Of a stretch of 33,653 nucleotides of DNA, positions 1 to 7,925 are shown piece after piece. The translations under genes and the position numbers were made by a program. Within the stretch, counting starts at the first letter, position 1. Every line of letters begins with the position of its first letter. Source of the DNA: Verrucomicrobiota bacterium (lineage in GTDB: Bacteria; Verrucomicrobiota; Verrucomicrobiia; Chthoniobacterales; UBA10450); the NCBI GenBank assembly GCA_003220075.1, contig QHRJ01000004.1, positions 1 through 33,653 on the forward strand, read 5' to 3'. Below the pieces are notes generated by a model. That model was not told where the DNA came from. It did not search any database and saw only the letters and a program-made list of their open reading frames with translations.

Positions 1-1
1 A

Positions 2-69
2 AATGACGAAAATTTCTTCGTGCTTCGTCATTATGATCGAGCATCCACTTGCGGCCGGCAAGGCCGCAA
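2..69. repeat. Two short hairpins at the left edge
   Basis: Two perfect inverted repeats lie upstream of the first gene. AATGACGAA (2-10) pairs with TTCGTCATT (24-32), and TTGCGGCC (49-56) pairs with GGCCGCAA (62-69) across a 5-base loop. Neither is followed by a T-run, so a simple intrinsic terminator is not supported. They may be the tail of a repeat element or a terminator-like structure of a gene outside the window. The rest of 1-189 holds no ORF that I can support. Confidence 0.45.
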
Positions 70-189
70 CTATAGGGCAACCTAAGGATGACATAGGCGG
101 GAGGCTGCTTTATTTTGGCTCAGAGCGAAGTGAACGGGCGCGCGGGATGCTAGTTCTAATGTGAGCCCGATAACGAGGGTCCTTAACTA

Positions 190-1245
190 ATGCAACCTAG
201 AAGCGAACGACAGAAAATCCTGTGGGCGGTATTCGTTTCGCTCCTGCTGCATCTTGTAGTCGGCGTTTCCATCGCTTCTTTCGGGGACAAACTTCAACCC
301 TCACTTCCCGAAGACGAGAAACCGGTGGAGTTAACAATTATGGATCTCGCCCCGGGGCCAACTCCACCGATCGTGCCAACGAGCACGCCATTTATCGACA
401 CGACGGAGCAGACAGCGACAAAGGAAGAACCCAAGGAAAAAACGTTCGAATCAAATACGAATTCGACTGCGGCCAGTGAATTGCCAGCATTAGGAATCGC
501 GCCCATACCGACCCAAGAGGGGGAAGAACTGCCGACGATGGATTTGACAAATCGCCAGCATTCATTGGAGCGAGAAGGCGTTCAATCGCAGCCCAGTTCG
601 CGCCCAAGTTCGCCTCCGGTTCCAAGCGCAACGCCGCCCCCAACGCCGCAACCGACGGCGGCGCAATCACCCACCGTCACTCCTCCTTCTACGCCCCAGC
701 CGACACCGACGGCAACGCCGACGCCGAATGCCGATTTACTGGCAATATTTCGCGCCAGTCCGCCGCCTACTGCTCGTACGCCCGGGCCAGAAAACGAGAT
801 CAAGCCTCCTTCCCAAAAGGCATCGCCGCCACCAGTTTCACAGCCCCCGGCATCGTCAGCGTACCGACGTGAGCAAATACAAGAGCGAATGGCTGGTAAC
901 ATTTCGAAGCGGGGAGTTTCATCGGTAAACGCCGTCGGCACACCGCTTGGCCGCTATGAGAAGAGTGTCTACGATTCAATTGGAAAGCGCTGGTACGCTC
1001 TATGTGATGCAAATCGCGACCGTGTTGATATTGGGACAGTGCATGTACAGTTTGTCGTCGCGCCAAATGGGAAAATCAACGATATCAAAGTAACTAGCGG
1101 TGGGACATCCGAATCGTTCGCAAATCTTTGTCTGCAATCGATTCAAGAAGCGAAGCCCGGAGCTATTCCCGAAGAGGTTATGGCTGTACTGCCACCGCAG
1201 GGGTTACCTGGCGAAGTCAGCTTTACCGGTTTTCAAAACCCTTAA
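190..1245 (+). CDS. TonB-like energy transducer (proline-rich, TonB C-terminal domain)
   Basis: Predicted inner-membrane-anchored periplasmic protein that would pass proton-motive-force energy from an ExbB/ExbD motor to outer-membrane receptors. Seen: a short basic N-terminus, one hydrophobic segment at about residues 10-30, a very long Pro/Thr/Ser/Ala-rich linker (about 50-230) with PTPQPT-like repeats, and a C-terminal domain (about 255-345) with a TonB/TolA-like pattern (VHVQFVVAPNGKINDIKVTS). GAGGG lies about nine bases before the ATG and supports this start. The exbB-like gene follows after 6 bp, so one transcript is likely. TolA is an alternative because TolQ/TolR resemble ExbB/ExbD. 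No outer-membrane receptor gene is present in the window, so the substrate is unknown. Confidence 0.8.
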   Translation: MQPRSERQKILWAVFVSLLLHLVVGVSIASFGDKLQPSLPEDEKPVELTIMDLAPGPTPPIVPTSTPFIDTTEQTATKEEPKEKTFESNTNSTAASELPALGIAPIPTQEGEELPTMDLTNRQHSLEREGVQSQPSSRPSSPPVPSATPPPTPQPTAAQSPTVTPPSTPQPTPTATPTPNADLLAIFRASPPPTARTPGPENEIKPPSQKASPPPVSQPPASSAYRREQIQERMAGNISKRGVSSVNAVGTPLGRYEKSVYDSIGKRWYALCDANRDRVDIGTVHVQFVVAPNGKINDIKVTSGGTSESFANLCLQSIQEAKPGAIPEEVMAVLPPQGLPGEVSFTGFQNP

Positions 1246-1251
1246 TCTTAC

Positions 1252-1947
1252 ATGAGCGAAGCCCTCTATAACGTCATCGGTTTTTTCGAACGCGGTGGTC
1301 TCTTCATGTGGCCACTGCTCATCTGTTCGATCGTCGCACTAACGACAATTATTTTGCGCGGCTTCGCTTTGCGGGAAAAAAATGTGATGCCACTGGTGAT
1401 CGAGAGCGAGATCGAACGATTGCTGCCGGGCGGGAGCGCGGATCGGTTGATGCGAATTGTCGAAAACGATCAATCTTCCCTCGGGCGAATCGTGCGAGTT
1501 GCGCTGCAGCATTTACGCTCGCCTCGTTCCGAGAATGTCGAGGCGGTGCAAACGCGCGCTCGTCACGAGATGGTGATTCTGGAAAAGGGCCTGATCGTGC
1601 TGGAAGTGATCGTCGGTATCGCGCCGTTGTTGGGTCTGATCGGCGCTGTTTCAGGATTGGTCCACGTTTTCTCGCATTTGGGATTGAGCTCGGGTGCATC
1701 CGACACGCGGCAAATTGCACTCGGTATCGCGGAAGCGTTGAATGCCACAGTCTTCGGTCTTTCCATCGCGGTGCCAACGTTGGTCGCCTTCAGTTACTTT
1801 TCAAAAAAAGTCGAGGTAATGTCGGTGGAAATGGAAACGCTGGTGGTGGAGCTGATTGCGAAATGTTATTTCGGCCGAGGCGCGCAGGACACCCCGCCAG
1901 TACGGATGACCACGCGAACCCAGGTGTTAACGACCTCACCGGGATGA
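1252..1947 (+). CDS. exbB: MotA/TolQ/ExbB proton channel family protein
   Basis: Proton-channel subunit of a TonB- or Tol-type motor in the inner membrane. Seen: 231 residues with one hydrophobic segment near residues 17-36, a cytoplasmic loop, then two more membrane segments (about 115-140 and 155-180). The signature stretch IAPLLGLIGAVSGLVHVF and the later LNATVFGLSIAVP match the conserved MotA_ExbB domain (normally GLLGTVxGM and ALxTTxxGLxxAIP). It lies 6 bp after the TonB-like gene and 1 bp before the exbD-like gene, which indicates translational coupling. The ExbB name is preferred over TolQ because of the TonB-like neighbour, but sequence alone does not fully separate them. Confidence 0.88.
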   Translation: MSEALYNVIGFFERGGLFMWPLLICSIVALTTIILRGFALREKNVMPLVIESEIERLLPGGSADRLMRIVENDQSSLGRIVRVALQHLRSPRSENVEAVQTRARHEMVILEKGLIVLEVIVGIAPLLGLIGAVSGLVHVFSHLGLSSGASDTRQIALGIAEALNATVFGLSIAVPTLVAFSYFSKKVEVMSVEMETLVVELIAKCYFGRGAQDTPPVRMTTRTQVLTTSPG

Positions 1948-1948
1948 G

Positions 1949-2350
1949 ATGAATTTCGCGGTACGGAAGCGGCGCGCGCCCTCGATCATTATCGTTTCGC
2001 TGGTCGATATTCTCATCATCCTTCTTATCTTTTTCGTGGTCTCAACCACCTTCAAAAAGGACCAGCCTGAAGTGCAGATCAACTTACCGGAATCGAAAAC
2101 AGCAACGAAAGCACCGGCGGAGCTGGAGCATGCAATCGTAACGGTAGACGAAACCGACGACATCAAACTGGACGGTCGACCTATCGGCGTCGACGAACTA
2201 GAACGCGCGGTCCGGAACCTTTCACCTACCCAAAAAGCATCGCTCGCCTTGCAGGCGGACAAAAAGGCGTCCTTCGGCACAATCGTCAAAGTAATGGACG
2301 CCCTGAAACTGGCGGGCGTGCGAAATCTTCCGGCGTTCACTCGCGAGTAA
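1949..2350 (+). CDS. exbD: ExbD/TolR family biopolymer transport protein
   Basis: Partner of the ExbB-like channel. It is a single-pass inner-membrane protein whose membrane aspartate carries protons in this family. Seen: 133 residues, basic N-terminus, and one transmembrane helix (about 13-34) containing Asp20 in SLVDILIILLIFF, the expected position of the essential residue. A periplasmic domain (about 45-133) ends in the typical pattern where VKVMDALKLAGV aligns with the family's IxxVMDxxxxAGI. The ATG begins 2 bp after the exbB stop. The def start follows two bases after this stop. The usual family length is about 130-140 residues, so the gene is complete. Confidence 0.9.
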   Translation: MNFAVRKRRAPSIIIVSLVDILIILLIFFVVSTTFKKDQPEVQINLPESKTATKAPAELEHAIVTVDETDDIKLDGRPIGVDELERAVRNLSPTQKASLALQADKKASFGTIVKVMDALKLAGVRNLPAFTRE

Positions 2351-2352
2351 AA

Positions 2353-2952
2353 ATGAAACTGGCCATTCGGAAGTACGGCGATCCGGCGTTGCGCGCGAAA
2401 GGGAAACGGGTGGCGGAAATCGACGGCGCAATCCGCGAACTCGCTGACAATATGCTGGAAGCGATGCGTGGGGCCAACGGGATTGGATTGGCGGCGCAAC
2501 AAGTGGGCCAAGCGCTCCAGCTCACTGTTCTTGATATTTCAGCGGTGGAAGATCGGCCGAGCTCAATGGCTTGGAACGGCAAAGAAGTCGATCCGAAAGA
2601 GCAGATGCCGCTGGTCTTGCTCAACCCACAAATTGAGACTGGCCCCGAAAAGGAAATTGCTTCCGAGGGTTGCCTCAGTTTTCCCGAAATTTCGGCTGAG
2701 ATCGAACGTGCGGCATGGGTTAAAGTACAGGCCCAGATCCTGACCGGCGAGATGGTCGAAATCGAGGCGACCGGATTACTGGCGCGCGCGCTGCAACACG
2801 AGATCGATCATCTCAATGGTATCCTCTTTATCGACCGAATGAATTCGGCGGCGAAGGCGAGTGTGTCGAGTCGCCTGAAACGTTTGCAGAAAGAAACCCA
2901 ACGTGGCCTAACGACAAATAGACAGACGCGGGCGGTAGAACCAGCGCTCTGA
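2353..2952 (+). CDS. def: Peptide deformylase
   Basis: Removes the N-formyl group from new polypeptides at the ribosome; a metal-dependent hydrolase. All three family motifs are present: GIGLAAQQ (residues 43-50), EGCLS (105-109, metal-ligand Cys107) and HEIDH (149-153, metal ligands His149 and His153, catalytic Glu150). At 199 residues it is slightly longer than the E. coli enzyme (about 169), with the extra length mainly in a polar C-terminal tail and a loop near residues 70-80. It begins two bases after exbD, so it appears to be the last gene of the tonB-exbB-exbD unit. No fmt gene follows, which is the commoner partner. Confidence 0.96.
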   Translation: MKLAIRKYGDPALRAKGKRVAEIDGAIRELADNMLEAMRGANGIGLAAQQVGQALQLTVLDISAVEDRPSSMAWNGKEVDPKEQMPLVLLNPQIETGPEKEIASEGCLSFPEISAEIERAAWVKVQAQILTGEMVEIEATGLLARALQHEIDHLNGILFIDRMNSAAKASVSSRLKRLQKETQRGLTTNRQTRAVEPAL

Positions 2953-3005
2953 ATATCGCCCGCTTTTCTTATGCTCGTATTTCTATCTCAAACATCGTCC
3001 CGAAT

Positions 3006-3057
3006 GGAACACAGGTCTGAGACCTGTGTGGCGCACAGGCTTTCAAGCCTGTGTTCC
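3006..3057. repeat. Nested palindromic element, GGAACAC family (copy B1)
   Basis: A 52-bp element bounded by GGAACAC (3006-3012) and its reverse complement GTGTTCC (3051-3057). Inside are two further palindromes, ACACAGGTC-TGA-GACCTGTGT and ACAGGCTT-TC-AAGCCTGT, so the whole can fold as a cruciform. It lies between the convergent def and mazG genes, where it could also end transcription. A larger relative with the same ends sits inside the S9 peptidase gene (28917-29032), and a short degenerate relative lies at 30925-30951. Confidence 0.8.
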
Positions 3058-3092
3058 GTCGCCAGATGCTTTTCAACAAAGCCATCCAATAT

Positions 3093-3941
3093 CTAGGACC
3101 GCCTATCCTTCTTAATCTCCTCCCAAATCGCGTCGAGCTCTTCCAAGTTTGCTTCGCCCAGCTTCCCGCCCCGTGCGCGCAGGCGATCTTCCATTTCGTT
3201 AAAACGTGCGACGAATTTGTCGGTCGCGAATTGCAGCAAACTCTCGGCCTCGAGCTGACATTTGCGGGCTAGATTCACGACCGCAAACAACAAATCGCCA
3301 ATTTCATCGGCAATCATTCGCGCTTCCGCCGACGCAAGGGCGCTTTTCGTTTCCTTCAGCTCTTCCTCCACCTTTGCGATCACGTCGCGCAATTCCCGCC
3401 AGTCAAAATTTACGCGGGCCGCTTTCTTCTGCGCCTTCTCTGCGCGCATCAACGCAGGTAGTGCCATCGGCAAACTGGCGAGGTAATGCGCATCGCCTTT
3501 TTTCTCTTCCCGCTTGATCGCTTCCCATTGCCGGACCACTGCCTCGCTTTCCCGGGCCTCACTTTTGCCGAAAACGTGCGGATGCCGGCGGATCAATTTT
3601 TCGCTAATTTCGCGCGCGATTTCGTCGATACCGAAACGCCTCTCTTCCAAAGCGATTTGGGCGTGCATGAGAATTAACAGGAGCAAATCCCCCAGTTCCT
3701 CGCGCAGGTTGGCGTCGTCCTGCGCGTAAACGGCCCCGGCGACTTCGTAAGCTTCCTCCAGCAGCCCGGGGACCAGCGAGGCGTTGGTTTGTTCGCGATC
3801 CCATGGACAACCCTCGGGAGAGCGCAATTTTGCGACTATGTCGCAGAGTTGCGCAAAGTGATTCGTGAATCGTGACTGGTGAATCGATTTCGTCGAATCG
3901 GACTGGTTCGAACTACTCACGATTCGCTTATCACTATTCAC
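3093..3941 (-). CDS. mazG: MazG family nucleoside triphosphate pyrophosphohydrolase
   Basis: Hydrolyses (d)NTPs to monophosphate and pyrophosphate and is thought to act in nucleotide-pool house-cleaning and the stringent response. Seen: two MazG domains in tandem. The first has LRSPEGCPWD followed by EEAYE and EELGD, the Mg-binding EExxE...ExxD pattern. The second has VEEELKE and DEIGD. The ORF track starts at 4013, but that start lies inside the upstream DUF2270 gene. The region before the conserved domain looks like noncoding spacer (repeats of GATTCAC/GTGAATCG type), so I prefer the GTG at 3941; a GTG at 3920 is equally possible. Start uncertain, identity firm. It follows the DUF2270 gene directly on the same strand. 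Confidence 0.9.
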   Translation of the reverse strand: MNSDKRIVSSSNQSDSTKSIHQSRFTNHFAQLCDIVAKLRSPEGCPWDREQTNASLVPGLLEEAYEVAGAVYAQDDANLREELGDLLLLILMHAQIALEERRFGIDEIAREISEKLIRRHPHVFGKSEARESEAVVRQWEAIKREEKKGDAHYLASLPMALPALMRAEKAQKKAARVNFDWRELRDVIAKVEEELKETKSALASAEARMIADEIGDLLFAVVNLARKCQLEAESLLQFATDKFVARFNEMEDRLRARGGKLGEANLEELDAIWEEIKKDRRS

Positions 3942-3945
3942 TAAA

Positions 3946-4701
3946 TCAAATCCGCCAGAGCGACCGATGCGCACCGAACTCCGTGATTTCCCCAGAGGAC
4001 TTCTTGCCGACATAGATGGTAATGGCGATCACACAGACAAAAGTCCCGATGAAAGTGCCCGCCACCAGCCAGGAGGGAATGTGACCAACCCGCAGGGCGT
4101 GATAAAGCGCTCGGCCGCTTGTGATCGGTTCAGACGCGTGCAGAAAAATTTTCGTTACCCATGCCACCATAATGAGAATGAAAATGAAAACGTAATTCCG
4201 TTTCAACCGGCGCCCGATGGCTTCGAGTTTCGAAATCTTGAATGACGGTAAAATCAGGTCCTCGCAGACCAGCTTCTTCCATTCGCCCTGAAGCATCTGG
4301 CGGTTTTCCATCACCATTGGCACGAGAAAATGCGCTTCGAGCATCCGCACCCGGGCGCGAAAGGCATCGTAAAACCGGTAGCGCCGGCTTTCGATCCAGA
4401 GCATTACCCAAACGATAGCGAGATTGAAAAAGAAAATGATGTGCGGGACTTCGCGATTAGCAAAGGCAATTGTGATGATGGCGGTGCTGCTGGTGATGGC
4501 CCAGTTGGTCGTAATGTCGAGCCGCTGCCGCCAGACCATGATGCGCCCGAGCTCGCCGCGATAGAAATGCGACATGGCATTGACGTAGCCGGGATCATAA
4601 AGGCTGCGTTGCAGCGAAATGGTTGCTTCGTCGGTAGGGGCGGACGCGGTTTTTTCTGTTGCCACGGTTCTTCGATTAACTGGATAACTGCTTCGCCTCA
4701 A
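3946..4701 (-). CDS. DUF2270 family integral membrane protein
   Basis: Uncharacterised membrane protein family. Seen: 251 residues, with the conserved block AMSHFYRGELGR near residue 42 followed by WRQRLDITTNWA, typical of DUF2270. There are hydrophobic segments at about 65-85, 90-105, 170-190 and 215-235. The middle region (about 110-165) is charged and probably cytoplasmic. The track start is a TTG at 4701 with AAAGG about ten bases upstream; a GTG at 4665 (giving VATEKTA) is a reasonable alternative. The gene ends within a few bases of the probable mazG start, so the two may be co-transcribed. No function is known to me for the family. Confidence 0.75.
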   Translation of the reverse strand: MRRSSYPVNRRTVATEKTASAPTDEATISLQRSLYDPGYVNAMSHFYRGELGRIMVWRQRLDITTNWAITSSTAIITIAFANREVPHIIFFFNLAIVWVMLWIESRRYRFYDAFRARVRMLEAHFLVPMVMENRQMLQGEWKKLVCEDLILPSFKISKLEAIGRRLKRNYVFIFILIMVAWVTKIFLHASEPITSGRALYHALRVGHIPSWLVAGTFIGTFVCVIAITIYVGKKSSGEITEFGAHRSLWRI

Positions 4702-4898
4702 TAATCCAGCCTTTCTCTATGGCCATCGTGCTGGCGGATGCATGCGTGCGGGAACCTTTTCTGTAGTGGCGGCCGTGTCCGCTGCAAAAAGCACACCGCA
4801 AAAAAAGAGCACGCATTACCCGGAACGAGCAACAGCGCCAGGCTTTGCTCCTTGCACCAACCCCGGCTGAATTTAGCGAGAGCCGGTGCCGCGTGGCC
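4702..4898. other. Intergenic spacer with a partial TGTAG-family repeat
   Basis: About 200 bp between two minus-strand genes, so it should contain the promoter or leader of the DUF2270 gene. No convincing gene is present. Bases near 4755-4780 (TGTAGTGGCGGCCGTGTC) resemble the end of the repeat found between rpmE and prfA (read there as TGTAGCGGTGGCCGTGTC on the opposite strand), so this looks like a degenerate copy. Confidence 0.4.
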
Positions 4899-5810
4899 TT
4901 ATTTTGATTCTTTCAACAACCGATTGCGCGCACGATCGAGCGTTCGCCGCTCACTCGGAGTGAGACTGCCAATGCCCGACTTGGCAATTTTGTCGAGAAT
5001 AGGATCGACCGCCTCAGAGATGTCATCTTCTTCGCGACGCGTCGGAACGGGTTTGGGGACAATCTTAAACTTTGGCTTGGGCTGCAACCGGGCTTTGAAA
5101 TTCTCCAACCAGATTAACTCCGGTCCAACCCCCAGCAGACGGACAAAACAAAATCCGGCAGCGATACTCGTCCAAAGGACGGCCAGATCCGTCCAGGAAT
5201 GATAGGCCAGCAATTGCAAGGTGTAGATTGCGCCCAGAATCAGTGCCGTCCATTTCGCTGTGATCCGCAAGAGCAGTTCGGCCGATGGATAAATTGTCGC
5301 GAAGGCCACGAAAACTCCGAAATGCAACGCAAGGGATCCGGCCAGTCCAGCCCGTTGGCCGAAAAATCCCCAAAGTGTCAGTAGGAATGAGGGCGTGAAA
5401 AGCAAAACGGCATAAAGAACGATGTAAGCACGTTGCCCGATGAATTTTTCTACTTCGCGGCCGAAGACAAAAAGCATGTACATTTCGATCGCGAACCAAA
5501 GCAGCTGCATGGGCGAATGGATGAAGGCATAAGTCGCGAGGCGCCAGACTTGGCCGCTTCCCAGGACGCGAGCACTGTCGAACATCATGAGATCGAGCAA
5601 ACCGCCGCCGCCAGCTGCGACGAGGAGACAGGCCACGACGGCAAGGGCGACATGGATGCCGACAAGAATCGTCGTGACATCCACCGGAAAACGCCCCATC
5701 CACGCAACCGGCCGATAATCGTCGGAAGTGGTCACTCCGAACATACTCAATAATCGGCCACGGTTTTCGGAGCGCAAGCGTACGGTAGGATGTCGAGCAT
5801 TTACTTTCAT
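4899..5810 (-). CDS. Rhomboid-like membrane protein with DUF6576-type tail, probably not an active protease
   Basis: Polytopic membrane protein of the rhomboid superfamily. Seen: about six hydrophobic segments between residues 45 and 230, with the block VWRLATYAFIHSP that corresponds to the rhomboid WRxxTxxFxH region. The tail ends in LTPSERRTLDRARNRL, which matches the short C-terminal domain often attached to bacterial rhomboid-like proteins. The catalytic serine region reads LAGSLALHF rather than GxSG, and the last membrane segment (TSIAAGFCFVRL) lacks the catalytic histidine of AHxxG. It is therefore probably a pseudoprotease. The 5810 start adds 22 basic residues; an ATG at 5744 (MFGVTTSDDY) may be the true start. 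It is divergent from pckG. Confidence 0.7.
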   Translation of the reverse strand: MKVNARHPTVRLRSENRGRLLSMFGVTTSDDYRPVAWMGRFPVDVTTILVGIHVALAVVACLLVAAGGGGLLDLMMFDSARVLGSGQVWRLATYAFIHSPMQLLWFAIEMYMLFVFGREVEKFIGQRAYIVLYAVLLFTPSFLLTLWGFFGQRAGLAGSLALHFGVFVAFATIYPSAELLLRITAKWTALILGAIYTLQLLAYHSWTDLAVLWTSIAAGFCFVRLLGVGPELIWLENFKARLQPKPKFKIVPKPVPTRREEDDISEAVDPILDKIAKSGIGSLTPSERRTLDRARNRLLKESK

Positions 5811-5937
5811 GCCAGGCTGCGCTCGGCTCCGGGCTAGTCAAACCATCAAAAAATTCTTGGAGAAGCGGCGGAAGCGGGGGAAATTCGTCCTCCGCGCGAT
5901 CGATGAGATCAACACCATCTCGGATCGCCGTGAATTT
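5811..5937. promoter_or_regulatory. Divergent intergenic region between the rhomboid-like gene and pckG
   Basis: 127 bp separating two divergent genes, so both promoters probably lie here. I see no convincing -35/-10 pair. The pckG-frame ORF extends upstream through this region, but the extra residues are not expected in the PEP carboxykinase family and are treated as read-through of noncoding DNA. Confidence 0.3.
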
Positions 5938-7743
5938 ATGAACAATCCCGCGCCTGCCATTTCGCTGCCTGCCGGAATTGGCGATCAGAAACCAGCGAAT
6001 CAGGCCGTGCTTGATTGGGTGCACGAAATCGAACTGCTTACCCAGCCGGAAAATATTTTTTGGTGCGATGGATCCGAGCGCGAGAACGACTTTCTGATTG
6101 CGGAATCGCTCAAACAGAACGTGCTCTTAAAGCTGAACGAGAAAAAAGCCCCACGCTCGTATTTGCATCGCTCGAATCCGAACGATGTCGCGCGGGTCGA
6201 GCAATTCACCTTTATTTGTACGCCGACGAAGGCGGAGGCGGGACCAACGAACAATTGGTCCGAGCCAGCAGAGACATATTCGAAATTACAGGGCCTGCTC
6301 AAAGGCGCGATGCGTGGACGCACCATGTTTGTCGTGCCTTATATTATGGGGCCGCCCGATTCGCCGCTAACGAAGATTGGATTCGAGATCACGGATTCCA
6401 AATATGTCGTGCTGAGCATGCGAATCATGACTCGAATGGGGGAGATCGCGGTTAAACGGCTCGGCCACGACCCGAAAGCAGAATGGAACCGCGGGGTGCA
6501 TTCGCTGCTCGATGTCAATCCGGAGCGACGCTTCATTTGTCATTTTCCGCAAGACAATGCGATCATCTCGGTTGGTTCGGGTTACGGTGGAAACGTCCTC
6601 CTCTCGAAAAAATGCCTGGCGCTGCGCATCGGTTCTTACCTTGCGCGCAAACAAGGCTGGCTCGCCGAACACATGCTGATTCTTGGGGTCGAATCGCCGG
6701 CCGGGAAGAAACATTACGTCGCAGCTGCGTTCCCGAGCGCATGCGGCAAAACGAATTTCGCGATGTTGATTCCGCCGAAACATTTCGCCGGCTGGAAAGT
6801 CACGACCGTCGGCGACGACATTGCCTGGATGCAAATTCGCGACGGCCGTTTGTGGGCAGTCAATCCGGAGAACGGTTACTTCGGAGTGGTGCCGGGGACG
6901 AGCTGCAAATCAAATCCGAATGCGATGAAATCGATTGAGCGCGACACGCTTTACACCAACGTCGCGCTAACGGACGACGGCGATGTCTGGTGGGAGGGCA
7001 AGGATGGCGCACCGCCGAAGCACGCGATTGATTGGCGAGGGAATGATTGGACGCCGGACTCGAAGGAAAAAGCGGCCCACCCCAATAGCCGTTTCGCCAC
7101 TCCGATGCGCAATAATCCCGTGCTCGATCCGCATGTCGAGGACGGCAATGGCGTTCCCATCAGTGCGATTATTTTCGGCGGACGTCGGAGCGATACCATG
7201 CCGCTCGTGTTCCAGGCATTCGATTGGGAACACGGCACCTACGTTGGTGCGACCATGGCATCGGAAACCACCGCGGCCGCGACCGGCGCGGTTGGGCAAG
7301 TCCGGCGCGATCCGATGGCGATGCTGCCGTTCTGCGGCTACAACATTGGTGATTATTTCCGGCACTGGCTCGAAACCGGCAAACGGCTGACCAACCCGCC
7401 ATTGATTTTTCACGTCAACTGGTTCCGCAAATCTGCGGACGGAAAATTTCTGTGGCCCGGTTTCGGCGACAACATGCGGGTCTTGGAGTGGATTATCGAT
7501 CGTTGCGAAGGGCGCGTCGGTGCCACTGAATCGACGATCGGTTACATTCCGCGGATGCAGGATCTGGATCTCGATGAACTCAGCGGCGTCACGCCCAATC
7601 AAATGCGCGAGCTTCTGAATGTGAACGCTGAGGAATGGCAAAAGGAGATTTCGGATCACGCGAAATTCTTCGAGTCATTAGGCGGCGGCGTGCCAAAGGA
7701 ATTGCACACGCAGCGCGAACAATTGGCGGCCCGTCTTCGCTAA
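5938..7743 (+). CDS. pckG: Phosphoenolpyruvate carboxykinase (GTP)
   Basis: Catalyses oxaloacetate + GTP to PEP + GDP + CO2 in the cytoplasm, the entry step of gluconeogenesis. Starting at the ATG that reads MNNPAPAIS gives 601 residues, the normal length of the GTP-dependent family; the 671-residue track ORF begins 70 codons too early, inside the opposing gene. Seen: the P-loop FPSACGKTN (residues 265-273, with the reactive Cys269 of the family), the metal-binding VGDDIAWM, NPENGYFGVVPGTS, and the guanine-pocket region GGRRSDTMPLVFQAFDW through FHVNWFRK. These are features of the GTP enzyme, not the ATP enzyme. It is a single gene, followed by a palindromic repeat. Confidence 0.96.
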   Translation: MNNPAPAISLPAGIGDQKPANQAVLDWVHEIELLTQPENIFWCDGSERENDFLIAESLKQNVLLKLNEKKAPRSYLHRSNPNDVARVEQFTFICTPTKAEAGPTNNWSEPAETYSKLQGLLKGAMRGRTMFVVPYIMGPPDSPLTKIGFEITDSKYVVLSMRIMTRMGEIAVKRLGHDPKAEWNRGVHSLLDVNPERRFICHFPQDNAIISVGSGYGGNVLLSKKCLALRIGSYLARKQGWLAEHMLILGVESPAGKKHYVAAAFPSACGKTNFAMLIPPKHFAGWKVTTVGDDIAWMQIRDGRLWAVNPENGYFGVVPGTSCKSNPNAMKSIERDTLYTNVALTDDGDVWWEGKDGAPPKHAIDWRGNDWTPDSKEKAAHPNSRFATPMRNNPVLDPHVEDGNGVPISAIIFGGRRSDTMPLVFQAFDWEHGTYVGATMASETTAAATGAVGQVRRDPMAMLPFCGYNIGDYFRHWLETGKRLTNPPLIFHVNWFRKSADGKFLWPGFGDNMRVLEWIIDRCEGRVGATESTIGYIPRMQDLDLDELSGVTPNQMRELLNVNAEEWQKEISDHAKFFESLGGGVPKELHTQREQLAARLR

Positions 7744-7747
7744 ACCG

Positions 7748-7861
7748 GCGGGGCGCAGACATCCTGTCGGTGTGGCTGGCAGGCATCTCTGCCTGCCCTA
7801 TTAAAAAGACGCATTAGGCCAGACGCGTGCTTGCCCTACAGGCAGGATGCCTGCGCCCCGC
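7748..7861. repeat. Palindromic element downstream of pckG (copy G1)
   Basis: Outer arms GCGGGGCGCAG (7748-7758) and CTGCGCCCCGC (7851-7861) are perfect reverse complements. Inside is a perfect 8-bp hairpin, GGCAGGCA-TCTC-TGCCTGCC (7778-7797). It fills most of the 182-bp pckG-uvrA spacer and may act as a transcription stop, although no T-run follows the stem. Small ORFs across it are read-through of the repeat. Confidence 0.8.
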
Positions 7862-7925
7862 AGAATTTGCAGCCCGCATCGCGGGTAAAATTTGCGAAGG
7901 GCATCGCATTCTGGAATAATTTCCA

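Noticed and set aside
1-189. Search for an RNA gene or partial CDS at the left edge
   Set aside because: Only two short hairpins are visible; no tRNA cloverleaf, T-run terminator or open frame of useful length.
5065-6024. Minus-strand 319-residue ORF across the rhomboid-like and pckG starts
   Set aside because: It overlaps two better-supported genes in other frames, and its His/Arg/Ser-rich translation inside the rhomboid gene is a typical shadow. The upstream part (FDGLTSPEPSAAW) looked protein-like but has no supporting start or motif.
7635-7817. Small plus-strand ORF running out of pckG
   Set aside because: Shadow of the pckG 3' end continuing into the palindromic spacer.
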